A stretch of 64,000 nt of DNA from an uncultured Anderseniella sp. (GTDB lineage: Bacteria; Pseudomonadota; Alphaproteobacteria; Rhizobiales; Aestuariivirgaceae). How positions within the stretch are numbered: position 1 is the first letter of the stretch; each line of letters begins with the position of its first letter. The stretch lies in assembly GCA_947488295.1 (NCBI GenBank), contig CANKYU010000002.1, positions 124,001 through 188,000 on the forward strand, in the 5' to 3' direction. The position numbers and the translations under genes were made by a program. Positions 1 through 8,257 of this stretch are shown here, one piece after another. Below the pieces are notes generated by a model. The model had not been told where the DNA came from, searched no databases, and saw nothing but the letters and a program-made list of their open reading frames with translations.

Positions 1-912
1 GCCGCAGCCTTGCGCGACGGCAAACTGGTCGCCTTCGCCACCGAGACTGTTTACGGCCTCGGCGCCAATGCCTGTGACGGGCAGGCCGTGGCGCGCATTT
101 ACGAGGCCAAGGGCAGGCCGTCCTTCAACCCGCTGATCGTGCACGTGCCCACCGCCGAAGAAGCCTTCAAGCTGGGCAGATTCAACGCCGATGCCCTGAA
201 GCTGGCGGACGTCTTCTGGCCCGGTCCGCTGACCATCGTGGTCGAGCGCGCCGACGACTGTCCGGTGAGCAAGCTGGCCAGCGCCGGACTGTCGTCGCTG
301 GCAATCCGTGTGCCGGGCCGTGAAAGCGCGCGCGAACTGCTGCAGCTGGCGGGCTGTCCGGTTGCGGCACCCAGCGCCAACATATCCGGCCAGATCAGCC
401 CGACCAGGGCACAGCATGTCATCGACGGGCTGGGTGATCGCATCTGGGGTGTCGTGGACGGCGGGCCTTGCGACGTGGGACTGGAGTCGACAATCGTCAG
501 TTGCCTGGGCGAGACGCCGGTTATCCTGCGCCCCGGCGGTCTGTCACGGGAAAAGATCGAGGAAGGCCTGGGCAAACCTGTCGATGTGCGCACCGGATCG
601 ACCAACGACCCGATTTCACCCGGCCAGCTCGCCAGCCACTATGCACCCAATGCCGCTGTCCGGCTGAACGCAAAAGACGCCCGGCCCGGCGAAGCCTACC
701 TGGCCTTCGGCAAGCGCGAACCGGAAGCGCACATCGTGCGCAACCTGTCACCAACCAGGAACCTCAACGAAGCGGCGGCAAACCTGTTCGCCATGCTGCA
801 CACGCTCGACATGCTGGGAGCTGAAACGATTGCTGTTGCGCCGATCCCGGACGAAGGACTCGGGGTGGCGATAAACGACCGTCTTGAGCGGGCCGCGGCT
901 CCGCGTGACTAG
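1..912 (+). CDS. sua5: L-threonylcarbamoyladenylate synthase (Sua5/TsaC family), 5' end outside window
   Basis: The reading frame is open from the first base, so the true start lies upstream. The product makes threonylcarbamoyl-AMP from threonine, bicarbonate and ATP for the t6A modification of ANN-decoding tRNAs. The YrdC fold is visible from the first residues: the PTETVYGLG-like segment (here FATETVYGLG), the KGRPSFNPL substrate-binding motif, and PSANISG. About 100 residues follow the YrdC domain, beginning with SPGQLASHYAPN. That linker and C-terminal domain mark the longer two-domain Sua5 form rather than short TsaC. The gene ends in a 490-base stretch without genes, and composition changes after it. 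The family assignment is secure. Confidence 0.93.
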   Translation, partial: AAALRDGKLVAFATETVYGLGANACDGQAVARIYEAKGRPSFNPLIVHVPTAEEAFKLGRFNADALKLADVFWPGPLTIVVERADDCPVSKLASAGLSSLAIRVPGRESARELLQLAGCPVAAPSANISGQISPTRAQHVIDGLGDRIWGVVDGGPCDVGLESTIVSCLGETPVILRPGGLSREKIEEGLGKPVDVRTGSTNDPISPGQLASHYAPNAAVRLNAKDARPGEAYLAFGKREPEAHIVRNLSPTRNLNEAAANLFAMLHTLDMLGAETIAVAPIPDEGLGVAINDRLERAAAPRD

Positions 913-1402
913 ACCAGGATGACTTTGGTTGTAACGACCGGAGCCTACGTGCCACCTAGCGAAGGCTGGCGGCAGTAATGATATCGCAATTGAAGCAATG
1001 GCTTGGCCACGGGTGCGCCTTTCATCTTCCGCGCCATTAAAACTCGAACCTCACAACGGCTGCATGAAAACCGCCCCGGAAACTTGGTGTAGTGGACTCA
1101 ATGGCGCAGATAGGCGGGAAGCGGTCGTTCGCCACGAGTTGGGCGAATGACCATAACTGGGCCGATAGCTAAAAGTCCGATCAGCCGCATAAGCCGGACC
1201 AAAATAATCTTATCGGCCAGAAGCACAGAGAACATAACTCCTTGCAGGCGAGAGTTACCAAGTTGCGTTTCCATCTAAATCTAAATATATCTTAGGGAAC
1301 TTGCAAAGAATCGCAAAATATATTCAAGCGCGAGTGATTTATTCGGAGAAGAAATTTTTATTTTCCCGCGAACAAATTCGCATACAATTGACAAGGCCAA
1401 TA
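913..1402. other. Intergenic stretch at the left edge of the ABC-3C operon
   Basis: No convincing gene was found on either strand. The first 300 bases have backbone-like composition and the last 130 are AT-rich, ending in the leader of the next operon. Short fragments read like decayed coding sequence, but I cannot assign them to a family. The composition change around 1200-1290 may mark the left boundary of a transferred segment. Confidence 0.4.
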
Positions 1403-2500
1403 ATGCAAATTGATCTAAGCAATAGTGAAGTTGAAGCACCGCCGGTCAATGTTAATCTTACGAATGCGGGTACTTTTTCGGGAAAGTTGCTGACGCCACG
1501 GCAGCACCTTCTTCTCTTCTCGGCAGATGATTGGGAAGTTTTTATTCAGGAATGGGCGCAATTCCAAAAAAAAAGGTATGTGCGCGTAGTGCAACTGGGT
1601 GGTGCCAATGATTTCGGCATTGATGTAGCAGGCTTTGAATCTGACAAAGGCTTTGAAGGCGATTGGGTCAATTACCAGTGCAAATACTACAAGGGAGCGC
1701 CTCTTACTCCCAATACCGCGATCCCAGAAGTTGGGAAGTTGATTTGGCATGCGTTCTGCAAGGAATTTTCAATGCCAAGAAAGTACTATTTCTTCGCGCC
1801 CAAAGACTGCGGGCCTTCGTTGAAGAAATTGTTGCTGAGTCCGAGTAAGCTCAAGGATAAGCTTTTTGCCGAGTGGGACTGTTGGTGTGCTGATACCATA
1901 ACTGCGACACAATCGATCTCATTGACGGGTGAATTTGCCAAATTCGTCAACGGAGTGGATTTCTCGATTTTTCAGTATAAGCCCACCCATGATGTGATCG
2001 AAGAACATCGTGAGACGCCATATTTCGTTGTTAGGTTTGGTGGAGGGCTTCCTGATCGCCCTGTGCCAGATTCTCCTCCGCTTGAACCATCGTCTACGGA
2101 ATCGAGATACATCTCGCAGCTCTACGAGGCGTATTCGGACAAAGAAAGGGCAGGCATTGCTGCCAGCAATATTGCTACGTTCCCCAAACTCCATGCCCAC
2201 TATGGGCGGCAGAGGGAGGCGTTCTTCCATGCGGAATCGTTAAGGAGCTTCGCACGCGATTCCGTGCCGGAAGGTACGTTTGAATCCCTCCAATCTGAAA
2301 TTTTTTCCGGAGTGATCGAAGCGTGTGAAGACGATCATGATCATGGATTCGCTCGACTGAAGGCAGTTGCCGAGAGGGCGAGAGCAATTCAGCTAACCGC
2401 AAATGGATTGATCCAAGTTACCAAACAACAAGATCGGCTTGGTATCTGTCATCAGCTTGCCAATGCCGATCAACTGGTCTGGGTACCAAAAGATGAGTGA
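1403..2500 (+). CDS. ABC-three-component system effector: REase-like N-terminus with ABC-3C C-terminal domain
   Basis: A 365-residue protein if started at the ATG at 1403, which has AAGG eight bases upstream; a longer TTG start at 1301 is possible but has a poor leader. The N-terminal 100 residues look like a Mrr/PD-(D/E)XK nuclease: acidic residues around 45-50, GANDFGID at 67-74 giving the conserved D, and YQCKYY at 91-96 giving the (Q)xK motif. After this comes an extended helical region without known motifs, as in the C-terminal component of ABC-3C systems. It overlaps the next gene by eight bases and forms one transcript with it and the ATPase. Inference: the nuclease is the toxic effector, held in check or triggered by the ATPase. 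Family recognition is from motifs and neighbours; nuclease activity is inferred. Confidence 0.72.
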   Translation: MQIDLSNSEVEAPPVNVNLTNAGTFSGKLLTPRQHLLLFSADDWEVFIQEWAQFQKKRYVRVVQLGGANDFGIDVAGFESDKGFEGDWVNYQCKYYKGAPLTPNTAIPEVGKLIWHAFCKEFSMPRKYYFFAPKDCGPSLKKLLLSPSKLKDKLFAEWDCWCADTITATQSISLTGEFAKFVNGVDFSIFQYKPTHDVIEEHRETPYFVVRFGGGLPDRPVPDSPPLEPSSTESRYISQLYEAYSDKERAGIAASNIATFPKLHAHYGRQREAFFHAESLRSFARDSVPEGTFESLQSEIFSGVIEACEDDHDHGFARLKAVAERARAIQLTANGLIQVTKQQDRLGICHQLANADQLVWVPKDE

Positions 2501-2996
2501 GCACCTTTCCAGCGAAAGAGTTTTCAATAGTGCGTTTGAGACCGGGATTCGATCACTCTGCGCTTTGTCTGCAGGACTTCCTGACGAGTTTGATCTTCAG
2601 CAACTCTTGGCGTTCGACCATGTGATAGTTCACTCAGGCGATATGCCCAATGGCCCCCCAAGCCTTCATCCCAGGGTTCAGCAGCGCAACGGTGAACTGC
2701 TTGTTCGCCGTCCGTTGGTGCAGGACGGGCTCGCATTGATGGAGGCCAAGCGGCTGATTGCAACCAATGCTTCAAATGGCGAAGTCTTGTATTCTGCGAC
2801 TGAATTCGCCCCTGTCTTTCTTGAAAGTATGGAAAACCCCTATTTGCGGTCACTTGCGACGCGGGCGGACTGGGCAATCGTAACCCTGCACGAATTGGGA
2901 AGTCAGCTGTTCTTCGAAGTGTTTAATACCGCGTTTGATCGATGGTCGAGTGAATTCCAGATCGCAGATGTTACCATGGGCAGGACGTCAGCATGA
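2493..2996 (+). CDS. ABC-three-component system middle component (MC2-like)
   Basis: A 167-residue protein starting at the ATG at 2493, inside the end of the effector gene (ATGAGTGA overlap). Its text resembles the small middle component of ABC-3C systems: a FNSAFETGIRSLCAL start, a QLLAFDHVIVHSGD segment, GPPSLHPRV, then GELLVRRPLVQDGLALM and a C-terminal helix after FLESMENPYLRSL. In these systems it bridges the ATPase and the effector-bearing component. It overlaps the ATPase gene by four bases (ATGA), so translation of all three is coupled. No catalytic motif is seen, as expected for an adaptor. Confidence 0.75.
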   Translation: MSEHLSSERVFNSAFETGIRSLCALSAGLPDEFDLQQLLAFDHVIVHSGDMPNGPPSLHPRVQQRNGELLVRRPLVQDGLALMEAKRLIATNASNGEVLYSATEFAPVFLESMENPYLRSLATRADWAIVTLHELGSQLFFEVFNTAFDRWSSEFQIADVTMGRTSA

Positions 2997-4858
2997 CGGT
3001 CTCTATGCATTTGACACACCTTATTTTTCGAGGTCCACGAAAGCCTCCTGCACATATCGAATTTAATTTGGGGCTCAATCTCGTGTACGGGTCTTCGAAC
3101 ACGGGCAAATCCTCGATATTCGATGCTATTGACTTTATGCTCGGTCGTGAGGGGCGTGACCTAAAGGAGATCCCGGAACACGACGGTTATGAAGAAATCT
3201 TGTTGGGCATCAAGTTCTCAAGTGGTGATGCCTTCACACTTGCCCGAAGTCTCATGGGTGGCAATTTTTCTTGTTTTGAAGGTACGCATCTTGAGAAGCC
3301 AGAAGGTGTTGAACCAACCATATTGAGGCCGAAAAAGCCATCAAAGAAGATAGGCTCGCTGGCCGACTTCATACTGGGTAAGCTCGACCTTGCCGACAAG
3401 GAACTGAAGAAGAACCAGAGAAACGAGAAGGCAAGCTTAACACTCAGAAATCTCGCACCTCTCTTCTTGATAAACGAGACAGACATCCAGAAGGAAGGTT
3501 CTCCATACTTCGGTGGGCAGGTCGTTAATGCTCCAGTTGAGAAGTCTCGGCTGCGGTTTTTATTAACTGGCGTCGATGACAGTGCGCTGGTGCCCGAAGA
3601 AAAAGAGCGAGAAGTTATCTCTCGACAGGCACGGCTTCATCTCCTTGCCGAGTTCATTGATGAGAGCCAAGGACAAATCTTACAGCTCGGAGGGGGAGAA
3701 AACTTCCGGGTTGAACTGGAGGAACAACACGACCGATTAGCTCAATCGTTGTTTGGCGAACGTGAGACTTTAAGTTCTTCTGAAGCTCAGTATCGACAAG
3801 TTCTGAGTGCTCGCAGCGCATTGCGGCGAGATTATGCTGATACAGAGGATCGATTAGCTGAAATCTCAGAAATGCTAGCGCGTTTTCAACTACTCAAGGG
3901 GCAGTATGAAACTGATCTAAAAAGACTCGAGAACATTCGGGAGGCCGGTACGCTCTTCGTCGCACTTCCTTCAGATCGATGCCCGTTTTGTGGTGCGAAA
4001 CCAGAGGATCATGACCCAATGGGTGACTGTGACTCGACAACCGATGAGATTGTGCGCGCAGCGGAAGGTGAACAGGCGAAAATACGTGCGTTGCAGATCG
4101 AACTCGCCGACGTGATTGAGACGCTCGAAGCAGAAGAACTAGAAGCCACATCGCAGCTTCCGGAGATCAGGGAGGAATTGGAGCGGGCAGAAGCTGAATT
4201 GAGGGATGTAAGTCCCCAGGTGTCGGCACAGCGCAGCCAATATGCCGCATTTCTAGACGAAAAATCTGAGGTCGAGAGGAACATGGAACTCTTCGAAAAT
4301 CTTGATCGATTGCAACAGAAGCAGAAGGAAATCGAGGAAGAATCAAAGTCAGAAGCGGTTGAAGATGAGGTCAGCTCTAAGTTACCAACCAAGCCTCTTT
4401 ACGATTTGTCTGATTGCGTTCGAAGTTTCATTGAGGCGTGGGGACTTGTTTTGAAACCGACAGTGCATTTTGATAATGATAGCAAAGACTTCGTTATCAA
4501 TGGCAAACATAGGGCGAGCAATGGTAAAGGCCATCGGGCCATAACTCATGCCGCTGCTACATTGGGCCTTTTGAGATATACTGAACAGAACGAGCTACCC
4601 TACCCTGGTTTTGTCATCCTTGACTCCCCTTTATTGGCTTACGAAGAGCCCGAAAATGACGAAGATGACCTGTCGGGAACCGACGTGAATTTGAGATTTC
4701 TTAGAAGCCTATCGTCTTGGCAAAGTAGCCAGGTAGTCGTTCTGGAAAACCGCAAATCTATTCCAGATGAGTTCGAGGATGGCGATGGAATTACCCACTT
4801 CACCAAGTCTCACACATCTGGCCGCTATGGGTTCTTTCCCGTAAAGCAAGAAAGCTAA
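2993..4858 (+). CDS. Rad50/SMC-like ATPase of ABC-three-component system
   Basis: A 621-residue ABC-type ATPase with split head. Walker A is at residues 33-41 (GSSNTGKSS), close to the N-terminus. A long region with many E, Q and R residues and heptad-like spacing (about 200-320 and 350-460) predicts a coiled coil. A CPFCG pair at about 330-333 sits between the two coiled-coil arms, the position of the Rad50 zinc hook. Walker B (FVILDSPL) lies at about 539-546. The signature region reads NGKGHRAITHAA rather than LSGGQ. This is the power subunit of the ABC-3C operon, resembling LmuB of Lamassu systems. A hairpin lies 32 bases after the stop. The coding sequence is lower in GC than the backbone, consistent with transfer. 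Confidence 0.82.
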   Translation: MTVSMHLTHLIFRGPRKPPAHIEFNLGLNLVYGSSNTGKSSIFDAIDFMLGREGRDLKEIPEHDGYEEILLGIKFSSGDAFTLARSLMGGNFSCFEGTHLEKPEGVEPTILRPKKPSKKIGSLADFILGKLDLADKELKKNQRNEKASLTLRNLAPLFLINETDIQKEGSPYFGGQVVNAPVEKSRLRFLLTGVDDSALVPEEKEREVISRQARLHLLAEFIDESQGQILQLGGGENFRVELEEQHDRLAQSLFGERETLSSSEAQYRQVLSARSALRRDYADTEDRLAEISEMLARFQLLKGQYETDLKRLENIREAGTLFVALPSDRCPFCGAKPEDHDPMGDCDSTTDEIVRAAEGEQAKIRALQIELADVIETLEAEELEATSQLPEIREELERAEAELRDVSPQVSAQRSQYAAFLDEKSEVERNMELFENLDRLQQKQKEIEEESKSEAVEDEVSSKLPTKPLYDLSDCVRSFIEAWGLVLKPTVHFDNDSKDFVINGKHRASNGKGHRAITHAAATLGLLRYTEQNELPYPGFVILDSPLLAYEEPENDEDDLSGTDVNLRFLRSLSSWQSSQVVVLENRKSIPDEFEDGDGITHFTKSHTSGRYGFFPVKQES

Positions 4859-5210
4859 AATTCCGCGATAATCTCCGCCAACGGCGCGAGCCACTTGTGG
4901 GATAAATGCTAGGCCCATTTCCACAAGTGGTCAAAAGTTACAGATCTACTTCAATTTGGCTTGGCGCCTGTAGATAAGATTGATTCTACTCCGCCCTTCG
5001 AGGTCGTAGCTCTAGCAGCGCAACGCGCCGAACAACGCAGGCGGCTTCTGGGCGATGGCGATCATCTAGTGAATGGCCAACCTTAGGCGCGACGCGGCCA
5101 TCCATTTAGGGACAGCCTAACAGCAGCAAAGGGCCGAAGATGTCAGGCATTCGAGAATGCAGATGCCATTCGATGTTCGTTTTTTGAACGACACTCCCTA
5201 TATCATGGTC
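4859..5210. other. Intergenic stretch after the ABC-3C operon
   Basis: It holds the hairpin at 4891-4930 and otherwise no recognisable gene. GC-rich and AT-rich patches alternate, as expected near a boundary of transferred DNA. The last 54 bases could code in frame for the next protein if its upstream ATG (5157) were used. Confidence 0.4.
4891..4930. terminator. Hairpin downstream of the ABC-3C operon
   Basis: A perfect 10-base inverted repeat, CCACTTGTGG (4891-4900) and CCACAAGTGG (4921-4930), separated by 20 bases. It lies 32 bases after the ATPase stop codon. No T-run follows, so it is a weak candidate for an intrinsic terminator. It could instead stabilise the transcript or be a recombination or regulatory site. 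Confidence 0.4.
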
Positions 5211-5768
5211 ATGAACAGACGTAGTTTTATCCAGTCGCTGGTTGCGGTGTTTTCCCTGCCTGCCAGTCCAGCATTGTCATTGCAGTCCGTCACCACTGCC
5301 GTTCCAGCGGCTGCGGCGGTTCCGGCGGAGGCCCGGTCGTGGGCTGTTTACATGTCTACTCTTCACGGAGAATGCACGCCGCGGGCTTTGCAGAGCATGC
5401 TGAACATCCCTGAAATCGATGCGAAGAGATATGTCAGCCGCCTGATTGCAGACGGTGTCCTCAAGCCGAACCCGCTTCTGCAGACATCCGTCTCTGAGAT
5501 TGTAAAGACCATCGACAACAGCCCGTTGGACAAGGTCAGAAGACGTCTGGACATGAAGGCGCGGGCTGAAGCGGAACAGTTGGAAAATAGTGACCCGACC
5601 GACGCAGTCGACCGTCCGGATAACGGGAAAGACATGTCGGAGGACCTTGCCGGGGCTGATCCGGTGGTTCCCGCCGAAGATCAACATGCTGAAGAGCGAG
5701 CCAAAGCACCGGAAGAAGGGCTGGCGATACAGGACCGGCTGGCCCGAGCCACTGCTCGCCACGATTAA
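5211..5768 (+). CDS. Hypothetical exported protein with Tat-like signal and helical middle domain
   Basis: I do not recognise the family. From the ATG at 5211 the protein has 185 residues; an upstream ATG at 5157 would add 18 residues before the signal and is less likely. The N-terminus MNRRSFIQSLVAVFSLPASPA has two arginines before a hydrophobic stretch, like a Tat signal or a membrane anchor. Residues about 50-90 (STLHGECTPRALQSMLNI, then RYVSRLIADGVLKP) look like a short winged-helix fold. The last 60 residues are acidic and probably disordered. It stands alone between the ABC-3C operon and a convergent LysR gene. Confidence 0.5.
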   Translation: MNRRSFIQSLVAVFSLPASPALSLQSVTTAVPAAAAVPAEARSWAVYMSTLHGECTPRALQSMLNIPEIDAKRYVSRLIADGVLKPNPLLQTSVSEIVKTIDNSPLDKVRRRLDMKARAEAEQLENSDPTDAVDRPDNGKDMSEDLAGADPVVPAEDQHAEERAKAPEEGLAIQDRLARATARHD

Positions 5769-5808
5769 ACCCGGCTTGCATCCTGGTCTTCGCTTCCGGT
5801 CAGCTGGC

Positions 5809-6711
5809 CTAGAACTTCTCCAGGTGCTCCAGCAACAGCGCGATGAATTTCCGGCACGGCAGGCTCAGCATCTGCGTGCGCGAGGTTATCATTGCGGTTT
5901 CATGATAGATGGCCGGCTTGAAGGTTCGCCAGGTCACGCCGTCCGACAGGTTCGCCTTGCCGTTGATGGGATCGACGATGGCAACGTCTTTGCCCAGCGC
6001 CACGACATTGCGGACAATGGCAAAATAGTAGGTTGAAACGTTCCGCCTGATCTCGATGTTCGCCTTTGACACCAGCGCATCGAGCTGCCGGTCGACCATG
6101 TGATCGCCGGTAATGTGCACTACCGACCTGCCTTCGAGATCAGCCGAGGTAATGACCTTCTTGGCCGCAAGGGGGTCGTCTTCATGCATGATGCAGACAC
6201 ATTCCAGCCGGAACAGTTTTGCATTAAGCCCAGCCACCGGAACCGGTGTATCGATAAACCCTATGTCGATCTGGCGGCCGCTGATCCATGACGCGATGCG
6301 GCGCGAACTGTGCATGACGACATCGATCTTGATGCCGGGGTTGCGGCGCTGAAACTCCACGATGATCTTGGGCAGGAAGTTCACCGCCAGGGTGCCGTTG
6401 GTCGCAATGGAGATGCTGCCGGTGGACCCGGTCCTTATTTCTTCGGCGCGCTGTTCGATCCTTGAGAAGGCAAGCAGGCCTTGCGAAACCTCGCTGCTCA
6501 GCTGAAGCGCTTCCTTGGTCGGTGCAAAGAAACCTTTTTCGCGGTGGAACAGTTTGAAGCCGAGCTCGGATTCAAGTTTGCCCAGTGCAATGCTGACAGC
6601 GGGTTGGGTCAGATTCAGCCGTTCAGCCGCCCGCGATACCGAACCGGCCTCGATCAGGGCATCGAACACTTCAAGATGTCGGGTTTTCAACGGTCTGGCT
6701 GCCTTCCGCAC
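5809..6711 (-). CDS. LysR-family transcriptional regulator
   Basis: A 300-residue LysR regulator of usual length. The N-terminal helix-turn-helix is clear (VFDALIEAGSVSRAAERL, then LTQPAVSIALGKLE), followed by a periplasmic-binding-like effector domain. It is transcribed divergently from the oxidoreductase and ABC importer genes starting at 6803, and a perfect palindrome lies between them. Inference: it controls that amine uptake and oxidation operon, probably with the transported or oxidised compound as ligand. Confidence 0.92.
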   Translation of the reverse strand: MRKAARPLKTRHLEVFDALIEAGSVSRAAERLNLTQPAVSIALGKLESELGFKLFHREKGFFAPTKEALQLSSEVSQGLLAFSRIEQRAEEIRTGSTGSISIATNGTLAVNFLPKIIVEFQRRNPGIKIDVVMHSSRRIASWISGRQIDIGFIDTPVPVAGLNAKLFRLECVCIMHEDDPLAAKKVITSADLEGRSVVHITGDHMVDRQLDALVSKANIEIRRNVSTYYFAIVRNVVALGKDVAIVDPINGKANLSDGVTWRTFKPAIYHETAMITSRTQMLSLPCRKFIALLLEHLEKF

Positions 6712-6743
6712 ACATAAGCAAAATGAATAAACACATAACAGGA

Positions 6744-6759
6744 ATTAAATTGATTTAAT
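6744..6759. promoter_or_regulatory. Palindrome in LysR/oxidoreductase divergent promoter
   Basis: ATTAAAT-TG-ATTTAAT, a perfect 7-2-7 inverted repeat in the 91-base gap between the LysR gene and the oxidoreductase gene. It contains a T-N11-A box of the type LysR regulators bind. The position 33 bases upstream of the LysR start fits an operator for both directions. Confidence 0.6.
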
Positions 6760-6802
6760 TCACGGCCCTGCCTAGCGTCAAGAGCGGGCAAAAGGGTCAG
6801 TC

Positions 6803-8194
6803 ATGTTGGAAACCACCGGTACCGAGGACAGTCGCTGCGAAGACGGGAACCACGCGCTTCCCGAGACGTCCGTTGCCGCAGGTGATAGCCGGTTGGCCTC
6901 GGGATTGAACACCTCGTCCTACTGGCTGGAAACTGCGAACCCCGTGCCCGACCTGCCTGCCGATCCATTGGCAAAAGTCGATTGCGTCGTGGTCGGCTCC
7001 GGGTATACGGGCCTGAGTTCAGCGATCGAAATCGCGCGCGGCGGGCGCTCCGTCATGGTTCTGGACACCGGAGACGCCGGCCATGGCTGCAGCACCCGCA
7101 ATGGCGGCCAGATCAGCACAAGCATCAAGCCTTCCCTGAACGCTCTTGCGAAAAAGTACGGCCTGGACAAGGCCAGGGCTATCCGGTCCGAGGGACAGGC
7201 CGCCCTGGACTGGATAGAAGGCTTCGTCGCGCGCGAACAGATTGACTGCGATTTCAGCCGCTGCGGCCGGTTTCATGCAGCCCATGCACCAAACCAATTC
7301 GAACAATTGGTGCAGCAAGCAAAAGAACTGCGCAGTGAAGGCATCGAGGCAGACATCGTCACCCGCGCCGACCAGCACAGCGAACTGGGCACCGACGCCT
7401 ATTTCGGCGGTGTGGTTTTCCCGAAGCATGCCAGCGTAAACCCGGCAAGACTGCATCGCGGTTTCCTGCAGGTCGCACTTGATGCCGGTGTACACGTGAC
7501 CCCGCACTGCACCGTGACCGGCATTACCAAGAGCGGGGATGGTTTTCAGATCAAAACGGAACTGGGGGAAGTGAGTACGCGCGATGTGGTCGTGGCGACA
7601 AACGGGTACACCTCGGCACTGACGCCGTGGATGCAGCGACGCGTCATACCCATCGGCAGCTACATCATTGCGACGGAAGAGCTGCCGATAGAGCTTGTCG
7701 ACAAGCTGTTCCCGACCAATCGGATTGCCAGCGATACCTGCAAGGTCGTCTATTACTATCGCGCAACACCGGACCGCAGACGCATCATGTTCGGCGGCCG
7801 GGTAACAGCGTCCGAAACCGACCCGGTCAAGAGTGCGCCCAAACTGTTTGATGACATGTGCAGGATATTCCCCGAACTGGGCGAGTACCGGATTTCCCAT
7901 GCATGGCACGGCACGGTAGCCTACAGTTTCGATGAACTGGCCCATACCGGTGTGCATGATGGCATCCACTACGCCATGGGGTATTGCGGGTCGGGCGTGT
8001 CCATGGCCGGATATCTTGGCATGCGTCTCGGGCAAAAAGTGCTGGGCATGAAGCAGGGCCAGACCGCCTTTGACGGCCTGCAGTTTCCCACACGCCCGCT
8101 TTATACCGGAAAGCCGTGGTTTCTGCCTGCTGCGGTTGCCTGGTATCGCTGGCAGGATCGCCGGCAACACAGGAAGGCGGCTGCGATGGCTTGA
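6803..8194 (+). CDS. FAD-dependent amine/amino acid oxidoreductase (DAO family, PuuB-like)
   Basis: A 463-residue DadA/PuuB-type flavoprotein. After an N-terminal stretch of about 55 residues comes the FAD-binding GxGxxG as VVVGSGYTGLSSAIEIA, then the DTGDAGHGCSTRNGGQ segment typical of gamma-glutamylputrescine oxidase-like enzymes. The C-terminal FAD-contact region reads YAMGYCGSGVSMAGYLG. The family oxidises a C-N bond with release of hydrogen peroxide. Gene order with a polyamine-type ABC importer 63 bases downstream suggests that it acts on the imported amine or a derivative. Exact substrate unknown. Confidence 0.85.
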   Translation: MLETTGTEDSRCEDGNHALPETSVAAGDSRLASGLNTSSYWLETANPVPDLPADPLAKVDCVVVGSGYTGLSSAIEIARGGRSVMVLDTGDAGHGCSTRNGGQISTSIKPSLNALAKKYGLDKARAIRSEGQAALDWIEGFVAREQIDCDFSRCGRFHAAHAPNQFEQLVQQAKELRSEGIEADIVTRADQHSELGTDAYFGGVVFPKHASVNPARLHRGFLQVALDAGVHVTPHCTVTGITKSGDGFQIKTELGEVSTRDVVVATNGYTSALTPWMQRRVIPIGSYIIATEELPIELVDKLFPTNRIASDTCKVVYYYRATPDRRRIMFGGRVTASETDPVKSAPKLFDDMCRIFPELGEYRISHAWHGTVAYSFDELAHTGVHDGIHYAMGYCGSGVSMAGYLGMRLGQKVLGMKQGQTAFDGLQFPTRPLYTGKPWFLPAAVAWYRWQDRRQHRKAAAMA

Positions 8195-8257
8195 GCACAG
8201 CGCAGATAGTTTAAAAGATCGACTAAAGTCAGACCAAAACTCAGGAGAGGAGTACTT

